From Cohaesibacter marisflavi (lineage in GTDB: Bacteria; Pseudomonadota; Alphaproteobacteria; Rhizobiales; Cohaesibacteraceae): a DNA stretch of 64,000 bases. The notes beneath the pieces were generated by a model, which saw nothing but the letters and a program-made list of their open reading frames with translations, was not told where the DNA came from and did no database searches. Both the position numbers and the translations under genes were made by a program. The stretch covers positions 124,001 to 188,000 of the forward strand of contig NZ_FOVR01000008.1 in assembly GCF_900115225.1 (NCBI RefSeq). Direction: 5' to 3'. Below, in pieces: positions 19,392 to 27,119 of the stretch (positions within the stretch are counted from its first letter, which is position 1; each line of letters opens with the position of its first letter).

Positions 19392-20444
19392 CTAATTTCG
19401 ATCAAAAAGGTCTCTAATATTGAGATTAACTTTCACGGAGAAAAGTCGAGCGAGTTTGTGAAATAGGCTCTCGCTAGGTCGAAAACTAACAGATCGTCGA
19501 AATGTTTTCCCCTCTTCTGTAAGCTCGTTGGCGAACTCGCCTTCAACTACGTAACCACAGTCCTTCAATTGTTCCACAATCTCTGGGAGTTGATCTACTT
19601 CAGAAAGTAGTTCGTTTCCGGTGATCCGGTGGCCATGCTCAGTAGCCGTTTTCATATTAGCCTCGATTTGAGCTTCTGTACTATACCCCATATCGATAAG
19701 ACCCAATGCCAAGCTATCAGCTGGTGGAAAAAAGTATTGGAAGATATTCAACTCGCAAAGTCGTTCTTTAACCTTGTCAATTTTCTTTATGTCGCTGAAT
19801 AAATCCCAATCATCGTCTGATAATTCGTAAGTTGGTAAAGGACAAATTCCTTGCTGTCTATCTGCTGCCAAATTATCTATTTTTGAAAATTTTGTCAGAG
19901 CGTCAACAAGGAGCTGAGGCAAGTCCTCGCTATTTGTAGATCGCGCCATCTCCTTCCAATCAATTGATGTGATTTGTTCCATGAAGGTGAGTACATGAGA
20001 TTTCACTGGAAGATTGCTTTTGGCAATCGAATTTAGTGCAGCAGTAGCAGGTGCCCCGTAAGTCTCCTTCAAAAAATCACTCGCTTTGTCACCTAACTGA
20101 GGAAGCATCGTGAGCGGCATGATTTTTTGAATATCGATGGAGCCTGAGTCCGTGAAAAACATATTTCGGGCTGTATGGGCAAGGTCGAGAGCGAGTGGCC
20201 TAGCTACAAGAACTTTCACATCGGTCATTGTTGCTTGTACATCAACTCGCATTAGTGCAGCTATTCGAGGATTGTATTCGGCAGAAACCAAAACTACCCG
20301 TTTGCTACTATCATCGACCCCGATAGCTTCAACTGGATGTGAAATGCCACTCGCTCCGCGTATCTCCTTGGCTTCACGAAACTCTGTACCAATAGCCGCG
20401 CAGAAAGTTTCCCAGATTGGAGGCACATTTTTCTCATTCGTCAC
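19392..20444 (-). CDS. uncharacterised 350-residue protein in AT-rich DNA
   Basis: I do not recognise this protein. The GTG at 20444 is chosen because AAAGGA lies nine bases upstream; an in-frame ATG at 20477 has no SD. There is no signal peptide or membrane helix, so it is probably cytoplasmic. The N-terminal 100 residues look like alternating strands and helices (SSKRVVLVSAEYNPRIAALM, VKVLVARPLALDLAHTARNM). The C-terminal 90 residues (NELLSEVDQLPEIVEQLKD, CGYVVEGEFANELTEEGKTF) read like a winged helix. The gene is clearly AT-richer than its neighbours (20 G/C in 60 bases at 19741-19800) and stands alone, so it may be horizontally acquired. Function unknown. Confidence 0.7.
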   Translation of the reverse strand: MTNEKNVPPIWETFCAAIGTEFREAKEIRGASGISHPVEAIGVDDSSKRVVLVSAEYNPRIAALMRVDVQATMTDVKVLVARPLALDLAHTARNMFFTDSGSIDIQKIMPLTMLPQLGDKASDFLKETYGAPATAALNSIAKSNLPVKSHVLTFMEQITSIDWKEMARSTNSEDLPQLLVDALTKFSKIDNLAADRQQGICPLPTYELSDDDWDLFSDIKKIDKVKERLCELNIFQYFFPPADSLALGLIDMGYSTEAQIEANMKTATEHGHRITGNELLSEVDQLPEIVEQLKDCGYVVEGEFANELTEEGKTFRRSVSFRPSESLFHKLARLFSVKVNLNIRDLFDRN

Positions 20445-20659
20445 AACAATCGATCCTTTAAACAATGTAAGTAGCATAGTTGGATAATTACACTCTAGAC
20501 AGGATCAATAAAAGGCTTTTGGTAACGCTATACTCCATTGCCAGAATGTTCTGTGTAACTATGAGTTTAGATAACAAGTTTCGAATAGTTGCGCTCTTGA
20601 GCAAAAGTCAGCTTCGTCAGCATAGCTGAAACTTGTTCGTCAGTATAAAATGCCTCAAT

Positions 20660-20690
20660 AAAAAGCCCAACACACTGTGCCGGGCTTTTC
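20660..20690 (-). terminator. Rho-independent terminator of RND efflux operon
   Basis: AAAAGCCC (20661-20668) and GGGCTTTT (20682-20689), with inner CAC/GTG pairing. On the minus strand it reads into TTTTTATTG. It lies about 30 bases past the stop of the RND permease gene. Confidence 0.8.
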
Positions 20691-20716
20691 TTTTGTTTGT
20701 GTGCTCTTCCTTCTCG

Positions 20717-23700
20717 CTAGACCGGCCGGTCAGTCCCTTTGAGGGCGATATAGATGGCCGGGATCACCAGCACTGTCAGCAGGGTGGAGGACGCCAAGCC
20801 GAACAGAAGCGAAATGGCGAGGCCCTGGAAGATCGGGTCTGCGAGAATGACCACTGCACCAATCATGGCGGCAAGCGCCGTGAGCATGATGGGTTTGAAG
20901 CGGATGGAGCCCGCTTCCAGCAGGACTTCCTCGAGCGGCCGGCCAGACCCCTTTTCATGGCCAACGAAATCGACCAGCAGGATCGAGTTCCTGACGATGA
21001 TACCAGCAAGCGCAATGAAGCCGATCATCGAGGTGGCCGAGAATGGCGCATGGAAGATCCAGTGACCGATCATGATGCCGATGAGTGTCAGCGGGATTGG
21101 CGTCAAGACCACCAGCGGCACGCGGAAGGAGTGGAACTGTGCAACAACAAGGGCATAGATGGCAAGGATGGCGATGCCAAAGGCTGCCCCCATGTCACGG
21201 AAGGTGACCCACGTGACTTCCCATTCGCCGTCCCACAAAAGAGCGACCTCGGAATCATCCTCAGGTTGCCCGTGTAGAATGATCTTTGGCTTTGGTAGAT
21301 CACCCCAGTCATGGGAATCGATTTTGTCCTGTACGGCCAGCATGCCGTAAATGGGCGCCTCAAAGTCTCCGGCAAGGTCAGCCTGAACCATCTCGTTGGG
21401 CCGTCCATTGTGGCGATAGATCGGGAAGCTTGCCTGCTCGCGATCAATGCGGATCACGTCGCCAAGTTCCACCACGCCGCGTTCGTCGGGAATGGAGTTC
21501 TGCGGCACCGGAATGGTCAGGAGCCGTTCGGAAATAGTGAGGTCGGATTTGTCCGGTTTCACGGCGATCTCAACCGGTCGACGTCCGCCGCCCTTATGGG
21601 AATAGCCAACCACCTGACCGTTCAGATAATAGGAGATGGTGTTGTAGACATCGCCTTGTGAAACATTGTGATATTCCAGATTATCCTGATCGATGCGTAG
21701 GCGTGCCCGTGTCGTCGGTGTGCCGAAGCTATCGTCGACATCGACAATGAACGGAACTTCCTCAAACAGCTTGCGTACTTCGGTTGCCACGGCACGACGG
21801 GTTTCCGGATCGGGGCCATAGATCTCGGCAAGAAGCGTCGAGAGAACCGGCGGACCTGGTGGTACTTCCACCACCTTCAGCACGGTGCCTTCAGGGGCTG
21901 GCAGATCCTTGATCAGGTCACGCACTTCAAGGGCGATTTCATGGCTCGTGCGGCTTCTATCCGCCTTGCCGGACAGGTTGATTTGCAGATCGCCCATTTC
22001 CGGACTTGAGCGGAAGAAATAGTGCCGCACGAGGCCATTGAAGCCAAACGGAGCCGCTGTGCCCGCGTGGGACTGGATGGACTTGATTTCCTCAACGCCC
22101 TCCAGTTTGTGGGCAGCCGCCAGCAGAAGCCGGTCGGTATCTTCCATGGAAGAGCCTTCGGGCAGATCAGCAATGAGCTGCATTTCCGACTTGTTGTCAA
22201 AGGGCAAGAGCTTCACGGTCACATGCTTGGTATAGATCAGCATGGTCGATCCGATGGTGGCAAAGCCGACGATCAGCAGGAAGGCCCAGGCGTGGCTGCG
22301 ACCGTGGAGTACGGGTCTGGCAAAGGAGCGATAGACGCGCCCCAACACGCCGCCGTCCTCAGCTTCGCTATGGCCCGGTTTGCCGATGAGATTCATCAGC
22401 CATGGGGTCAGCATGACAGCAACGAAGAAGGACAGCACCATTGCGGCAGAGGCGACGGCCGGAATCGGGCTCATATAGGGGCCCATCATGCCGGATACGA
22501 ACATCATTGGCAGAAGCGCAGCCACAACAGTCAGCGTGGCAATAACAGTCGGGTTGCCCACCTCGGCTACGCCTTCGATGGCTGCCTGAATCTTGGAGCG
22601 ATCATCCTTCATGGCCCAGTGTCGCGAGATGTTTTCGATCATCACGATGGCATCATCCACGAGGATGCCGATGGCGAAGATCAACGCAAACAGGGATACG
22701 CGGTTGATCGTGTAGCCCATCAGATAGGCCGCAGCGAGTGTCAACAGGATGGTCGTCGGGATGACGATCAACACAACGATGCCTTCGCGAACGCCAATGG
22801 CGAGCCCCACAAGAATAACGATGGATACGGTCGCCAGCCCCAGATGATAGAGCAGTTCGTTGGCCTTTTCGTTGGCCGTTTCACCATAGTCTCGTGTTAC
22901 GTCCACCTGAATGCCCTGAGGGATGATTTCCCCTTTGAGCTGTTCGACGCGATCCAGAATGGAATGCGCGATGACAACGGCGTTGGCACCCTTGCGCTTG
23001 GCAATGGCCAGCTCAACAGCGGGCAATCTGTTGAAGCCGCCCCCTTCTTTTGGCGTCAGGTTCCAGACGCGGTGGTCATCCTGACTGCCTCCAACCACGA
23101 TGGTCGCCACATCCTTGACGTAGACCGGGCGTCCATCAAGCGTGGTGAGGAGCAAAAGGCCGATATCAGGCATACCATCAAGGGTCTGACCAACGGCAAC
23201 AGGCACTGTTTTGCCCGCTTCACGCACGGAACTGGCCGTGAAGGATTTGTTCGCTGCCTGTATCTTGCCAACCAGCTGTTGCAAGGTGACGCCGTAGAGG
23301 GCCAGTTTTTCCGGGTCCGGTTCCACGCGGATCTGGTTGGTCTGGCCGCCGACGATATAGGTCAGGCCAATATTGTCGAGCTTGGCCAATTCTACGCGCA
23401 GCTCGTCCGCTATGTCATAAAGAGCGGTGTCGTTCCATTTGTCAGCTACCGATGGCTCGGGAGACAGAGTGAGCACCGTGATGGCGACATCATCGATGCC
23501 GCGTCCAACGATTAGGGGTTCGGATATGCCCACGGGCATCCGGTCCAGATTGGCGCGGATCTTGTCATGCACCCTGAGAACGGCGGCATCAGAATCCGTT
23601 CCCACAAGAAAACGGGCCGTTACGATGACGCGGTCGTCATAGGTGTTGGAATAGACATGATCGATGCCATTGATGCTCTTGATGATGGTTTCCAGCGGTT

Positions 23701-23923
23701 CCGTGATAAGCTTGACAGCATCTTCTGCCTTGAGGCCATTCGCAGAGACCTGAATATCCACCATCGGCACTGAAATTTGCGGCTCTTCCTCGCGAGGCAA
23801 CATCATTAGGGCGATGAGGCCAAGCGCGAAAGCCGTAATCAGCATCAAGGGCGTCAGGGGCGACGTGATAAAATTCTTGGCCAGGTTGCCCGAAATGCCA
23901 AGAGCATGGGATTTCTTACTCAT
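20717..23923 (-). CDS. RND family efflux permease
   Basis: The inner-membrane proton-driven pump of a tripartite efflux system. The 1068 residues match AcrB/MexB-type length. The first membrane helix is near residues 28-46, followed by the large periplasmic loop, then the helix-4 motif GILVDDAIVMIENISRH around residue 420 with the two conserved proton-relay aspartates. The second half repeats the plan (FIALAGIIVRNSILLVDFVGH). It is preceded by its adaptor gene with 18 bases between them. The drug spectrum cannot be predicted. No outer-membrane gene is adjacent; the tolC at 43.4-44.8 kb could supply it. Confidence 0.94.
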   Translation of the reverse strand: MSKKSHALGISGNLAKNFITSPLTPLMLITAFALGLIALMMLPREEEPQISVPMVDIQVSANGLKAEDAVKLITEPLETIIKSINGIDHVYSNTYDDRVIVTARFLVGTDSDAAVLRVHDKIRANLDRMPVGISEPLIVGRGIDDVAITVLTLSPEPSVADKWNDTALYDIADELRVELAKLDNIGLTYIVGGQTNQIRVEPDPEKLALYGVTLQQLVGKIQAANKSFTASSVREAGKTVPVAVGQTLDGMPDIGLLLLTTLDGRPVYVKDVATIVVGGSQDDHRVWNLTPKEGGGFNRLPAVELAIAKRKGANAVVIAHSILDRVEQLKGEIIPQGIQVDVTRDYGETANEKANELLYHLGLATVSIVILVGLAIGVREGIVVLIVIPTTILLTLAAAYLMGYTINRVSLFALIFAIGILVDDAIVMIENISRHWAMKDDRSKIQAAIEGVAEVGNPTVIATLTVVAALLPMMFVSGMMGPYMSPIPAVASAAMVLSFFVAVMLTPWLMNLIGKPGHSEAEDGGVLGRVYRSFARPVLHGRSHAWAFLLIVGFATIGSTMLIYTKHVTVKLLPFDNKSEMQLIADLPEGSSMEDTDRLLLAAAHKLEGVEEIKSIQSHAGTAAPFGFNGLVRHYFFRSSPEMGDLQINLSGKADRSRTSHEIALEVRDLIKDLPAPEGTVLKVVEVPPGPPVLSTLLAEIYGPDPETRRAVATEVRKLFEEVPFIVDVDDSFGTPTTRARLRIDQDNLEYHNVSQGDVYNTISYYLNGQVVGYSHKGGGRRPVEIAVKPDKSDLTISERLLTIPVPQNSIPDERGVVELGDVIRIDREQASFPIYRHNGRPNEMVQADLAGDFEAPIYGMLAVQDKIDSHDWGDLPKPKIILHGQPEDDSEVALLWDGEWEVTWVTFRDMGAAFGIAILAIYALVVAQFHSFRVPLVVLTPIPLTLIGIMIGHWIFHAPFSATSMIGFIALAGIIVRNSILLVDFVGHEKGSGRPLEEVLLEAGSIRFKPIMLTALAAMIGAVVILADPIFQGLAISLLFGLASSTLLTVLVIPAIYIALKGTDRPV

Positions 23924-23941
23924 TTTATGACTTTCGTCCCT

Positions 23942-24955
23942 TTATGGCTGAATGAGTTCGTCGCCGACAGCAACGCCGGTCAGAATTTCAATCATGTTCT
24001 TGCCATTCTCATTGTAGGGTTGGCCCACCTGCACCGCGATTTCAGTCGGTTGGCCGTCTATGCCCTTGGCACGCACAAAATCGATGCCTGAACGGGTGAA
24101 GACCAGATCTTGTGGCACGAGATAAGCCTGGCGGCTGCCCGCTCCGACGCGGACCTGAATGCGTTCGCCAACAAAATAGTCGCCCAAGCCTTCAACGCTG
24201 GCATCGGCAAGAACCCGCCCATCCGAGATCTCCGGATAAACCTTTACGATCTCGCCGGTTTGCAGACAGGACGGATCGCACTCCATGCCACGACCGGCCA
24301 GCTCGATCGGATCGCCCTTCTTGAGGAATTGGGCGTGGCGCTCTGGCAGAGCCATGCGCAGGATATAGTTGTCTTTGGCAATGGTGGCGATGGATTCGCC
24401 GGTCATCACCACGGCACCAACCGTGATGGGCACTTCGAGCACACGCCCGGCCTGAGGCGCCAAAACGGCCCCCTCCTCCATCTGGCGAACAACGACTGCT
24501 TTTTGTGCTTTGGCAGCTTCGAGATTGCTCTGGGCGACATCAAACTGTGTGTTTGCAGAATCAAGCCGCGCTTTCGTGGTCGAGCCGCGTTCGAATAGTT
24601 GCTGGGCCCTATCAAGTTCGGTCTTGAGGTTGGATACTTGTCGCTGCGCCGCATTGATCTGGGCATCAAGGGCTTCGATCTGAAGGCTCAGCTTGGGGTC
24701 TCGCACCATGGCGATGGTTTCTCCAGCCTCGACATAGCTGCCCTCAGTGACGTTCAGTTCCTCCACGGTGCCAGATGTCCGCACGCGGGCCGAGAGGGAA
24801 TCAGTGCTCTGCACGGTGGCAAAAACCGCCTTTTTGTCTTCAATGGATGTTTGCTGGACTGTGAAGCTGTTTGCGGTGGTCGCATAGCCTGCAACGGTCA
24901 GAGCGAACAAACAGGCTGAAAGAAAAGTGCCTCGTTTTTGGAGTGCCTTGCGCAT
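23942..24955 (-). CDS. efflux RND transporter periplasmic adaptor subunit
   Basis: A membrane fusion protein that bridges the RND pump and an outer-membrane channel. The 337 residues start with an export signal (RGTFLSACLFALTVAGYA). The lipoyl/barrel-sandwich halves are visible at VEELNVTEGSYVEAGETIAM and GAVLAPQAGRVLEVPITVG, separated by a coiled-coil hairpin (ALDAQINAAQRQVSNLKTEL). It is the first gene of the operon and is read from a promoter that carries two direct repeats (24976-25002), so it is probably under a repressor encoded elsewhere. Confidence 0.92.
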   Translation of the reverse strand: MRKALQKRGTFLSACLFALTVAGYATTANSFTVQQTSIEDKKAVFATVQSTDSLSARVRTSGTVEELNVTEGSYVEAGETIAMVRDPKLSLQIEALDAQINAAQRQVSNLKTELDRAQQLFERGSTTKARLDSANTQFDVAQSNLEAAKAQKAVVVRQMEEGAVLAPQAGRVLEVPITVGAVVMTGESIATIAKDNYILRMALPERHAQFLKKGDPIELAGRGMECDPSCLQTGEIVKVYPEISDGRVLADASVEGLGDYFVGERIQVRVGAGSRQAYLVPQDLVFTRSGIDFVRAKGIDGQPTEIAVQVGQPYNENGKNMIEILTGVAVGDELIQP

Positions 24956-24975
24956 GGAAACTCTCTCCTGCTGTC

Positions 24976-25024
24976 AAATTACGTATATTAGTAATTACGA
25001 ATATAAGAAAACAATTACATTGTC
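24976..25024 (-). promoter_or_regulatory. promoter with paired operator-like repeats, RND operon
   Basis: On the minus strand TTGACA (complement of 25019-25024) and TATATT (complement of 24998-25003) are separated by 15 bp. Overlapping and downstream are two near-identical direct repeats, ATTACGTATAT (24976-24986) and ATTACGAATAT (24992-25002), 16 bp apart, with the palindrome GTAATTAC between them. Repeats over a -10 box suggest repressor control of the efflux operon. Confidence 0.5.
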
Positions 25025-25126
25025 AAAGCCTCATCTCCAGTTTTTATCTATTTTCATACTCAGGTCTATCCGGTAGAAGATTGAGCGACAATTTGCTTAT
25101 AGATACCGTCGTTGGGAGAAAATAAC

Positions 25127-26074
25127 GTGGCATCTCACGGTTCAAAGAAAGTCATTTATGCAGCATTGGCTGGCAATACGTTGATTTCAATTACGAAATT
25201 CGTCGCAGCTACAATTACAGGATCATCCGCGATGCTGTCGGAAGGCATTCATAGCCTTGTCGATACCGGTAATCAGGGATTGTTACTCTATGGTATAAGA
25301 CGCTCGGGGAGACCTGCCGACATCAAGCATCCTTTCGGCTATGGGGCTGAATTGTATTTCTGGGCGTTCGTTGTGGCTCTGCTTATTTTTGCTGTCGGTG
25401 CCGGTTTGTCTCTGTATGAGGGCATTGAAAAAGTGCTGCATCCCGAACCGATCGGAGACCCGACGATCAACTTTGTCGTATTGGGAGTAGCCTTCTGCTT
25501 TGAAGGGTGGGCCTGGTTTGTGGCCTTGCGCGAATTCCGCAATACGAAGGGCAAGCGGAGTTATTTTCAGGCGGTTGCCGACTCCAAAGACCCAACAGTC
25601 TTCACTGTGCTGTTTGAAGATAGTGCGGCCATGCTCGGCCTCATCGTTGCAGCTGTAGGTATTGGCCTTTCCCATTATCTTGAGCTTCCCTGGATGGATG
25701 GGGCGGCCTCTATTGTTATCGGCCTTATTCTTGGCATGACCGCGATATTGCTGGCCTATGAAACCAAGAGCCTGTTGATTGGGGAAGCTGCTTCCACCGA
25801 GAGCGAGGCCGAGATCGCTGCAATCGTCAATGCGCATCCGGCCGTGACCACGGTCAATGAATTGCGCACCATGCATCGTGGGCCGAACGAAATTCTGCTC
25901 GCGCTTAGTCTTGATTTTCGCGATGACATGATTGTGGGGCAGTTGGAGACAGTGATTGCAGATCTTGAGCGTCACATTCGTGAGCGTGTGCCGCAGGTCC
26001 ATCGCGTCTATATTGAAGCGCAGTCTTATGTAGACCACAAATCGGTCGAAGCACAGCTGACTTCATCTCATTGA
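25127..26074 (+). CDS. cation diffusion facilitator (CDF) transporter
   Basis: A divalent-metal/proton antiporter of the inner membrane, probably exporting Zn, Mn, Co or Fe. The GTG at 25127 is chosen because GGGAG lies eight bases upstream; the frame also allows TTG at 25112. The 315 residues show the CDF core: MLSEGIHSLVDTGNQ in helix 2 (His and Asp metal ligands), KHPFGYGAELYFWAF, and FEDSAAMLGLIVAAVG in helix 5. A cytoplasmic metal-binding C-terminal domain begins near residue 210. It is divergent from the RND operon and ends at a bidirectional terminator. Confidence 0.92.
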   Translation: MASHGSKKVIYAALAGNTLISITKFVAATITGSSAMLSEGIHSLVDTGNQGLLLYGIRRSGRPADIKHPFGYGAELYFWAFVVALLIFAVGAGLSLYEGIEKVLHPEPIGDPTINFVVLGVAFCFEGWAWFVALREFRNTKGKRSYFQAVADSKDPTVFTVLFEDSAAMLGLIVAAVGIGLSHYLELPWMDGAASIVIGLILGMTAILLAYETKSLLIGEAASTESEAEIAAIVNAHPAVTTVNELRTMHRGPNEILLALSLDFRDDMIVGQLETVIADLERHIRERVPQVHRVYIEAQSYVDHKSVEAQLTSSH

Positions 26075-26139
26075 GTTACTCGAGATCCTTTGAACCGATA
26101 TGCGTTGTAACGACTGGCTAAAAAATAGATCTTTAAAGG

Positions 26140-26166
26140 AAAAACCCGGCATTGAGCCGGGTTTTT
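26140..26166. terminator. bidirectional Rho-independent terminator
   Basis: AAAAACCCGGC and GCCGGGTTTTT form a perfect 11-bp stem with loop ATTGA, between the convergent CDF transporter and ssb genes. A and T tracts serve both strands. Confidence 0.88.
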
Positions 26167-26193
26167 GATTCTTTATCTGTGATGGGATACGCA

Positions 26194-26733
26194 TCAAAAC
26201 GGAATATCGTCGTCCATTTCGTCGCGGAAGCCACCAGAAGGCTGGCCACCCCCTGAAGGGCCCTGCCCGCCGCCGCCGAAGCCGCCCGGGTTTCCGCCAC
26301 CATAACCACCGCCACCAGGGCCGCCGAAATCGCCGCCACCGGACTGGCCGCCGCCAAATCCGCCACCGCCACCGCCTTCGCCGCGGTTATCCAGCATGGT
26401 GAGGTTGCCATTAAAGCCTTGTAAGACGACTTCTGTGGAATATCGATCCTGTCCGCTCTGGTCCTGCCACTTGCGCGTCTGCAGCTGGCCTTCCAGATAG
26501 ACCTTTGAGCCTTTTCTGAGATACTGCTCGGCGATCCGACACAGGCCCTCATTGAAAATGACCACGCGGTGCCATTCGGTCCGTTCGCGCCGTTCGCCAG
26601 AGTTGCGATCTTTCCAGCTTTCGGAAGTGGCGACAGACAGGTTGCAGATCGGGCGGCCATCCTGAGTTCTGCGAATATCGGGATCTGCTCCCAGATTGCC
26701 AACCAGAATGACTTTGTTTACGCTACCGGCCAT
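26194..26733 (-). CDS. ssb: single-stranded DNA-binding protein
   Basis: Coats single-stranded DNA during replication, repair and recombination. The start is placed at the ATG giving [15 protein letters not shown] with an AAAGGAC SD; the longer frame adds 34 non-conserved residues. The 179-residue protein has an OB fold ([39 protein letters not shown]), then an extended glycine-rich linker, and ends in the acidic tip DDDIPF that recruits repair proteins. It is divergent from uvrA, a classic SOS-linked arrangement; an imperfect LexA-type box lies in the shared gap. Confidence 0.96.
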   Translation of the reverse strand: MAGSVNKVILVGNLGADPDIRRTQDGRPICNLSVATSESWKDRNSGERRERTEWHRVVIFNEGLCRIAEQYLRKGSKVYLEGQLQTRKWQDQSGQDRYSTEVVLQGFNGNLTMLDNRGEGGGGGGFGGGQSGGGDFGGPGGGGYGGGNPGGFGGGGQGPSGGGQPSGGFRDEMDDDIPF

Positions 26734-27119
26734 TGCTTTGTCCTTTGTTTCTTTGCTGTGTCCTGATGATCCGATCAGGGTTTTGGCACAGCATATGCGG
26801 CTTCGCTGCTGACTTCCATATGGGCTTTGGCGCAATCCCCATCCTTTGGTTCATGCGTAATTTGCATAGTCGTGTTGCAATGAATAGGTTCACAACATAG
26901 AACAAATCAGGTACAAATAAAAGCCCTGCGCCTAACATGACCATGATTGGAAGCAATCAAAATTGGCCATTGCCTTGATTTTTATAAACCGATATTGCAT
27001 CGGGAGAAAAATGTGACCCGTTGCCAAGGGAGCTGTGATCTCTGGCTCTCCAGGCATCGTAAAGCATAGTCGGGTGAAAACCAGACGCCTGCCTCGCGCT
27101 GATAGAAAGACTGTTTGAC
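26734..27119. other. 386-bp divergent ssb-uvrA regulatory region
   Basis: It contains no credible gene; short minus-strand frames at 26932-27199 overlap the uvrA start and have no SD. It holds the LexA-like box at 26900-26914. AT-rich DNA at 26910-27000 probably carries the promoters. Confidence 0.5.
26900..26914. promoter_or_regulatory. imperfect LexA (SOS) box between ssb and uvrA
   Basis: GAAC-N7-GTAC, read on the other strand as GTAC-N7-GTTC. The alphaproteobacterial LexA site is the direct repeat GTTC-N7-GTTC, so one base differs. Position between two genes that belong to the SOS regulon in relatives supports it; the mismatch weakens it. Confidence 0.35.

Noticed and set aside
22022-23515. 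497-codon plus-strand frame opposite the RND permease
   Set aside because: Antisense shadow with many His/Gln/Gly residues and no start signal.
26885-26903. GTTC-N8-GAAC palindrome between ssb and uvrA as a LexA site
   Set aside because: The alphaproteobacterial LexA site is a direct repeat with 7-bp spacing. This one is inverted with 8; the overlapping GAAC-N7-GTAC fits better.
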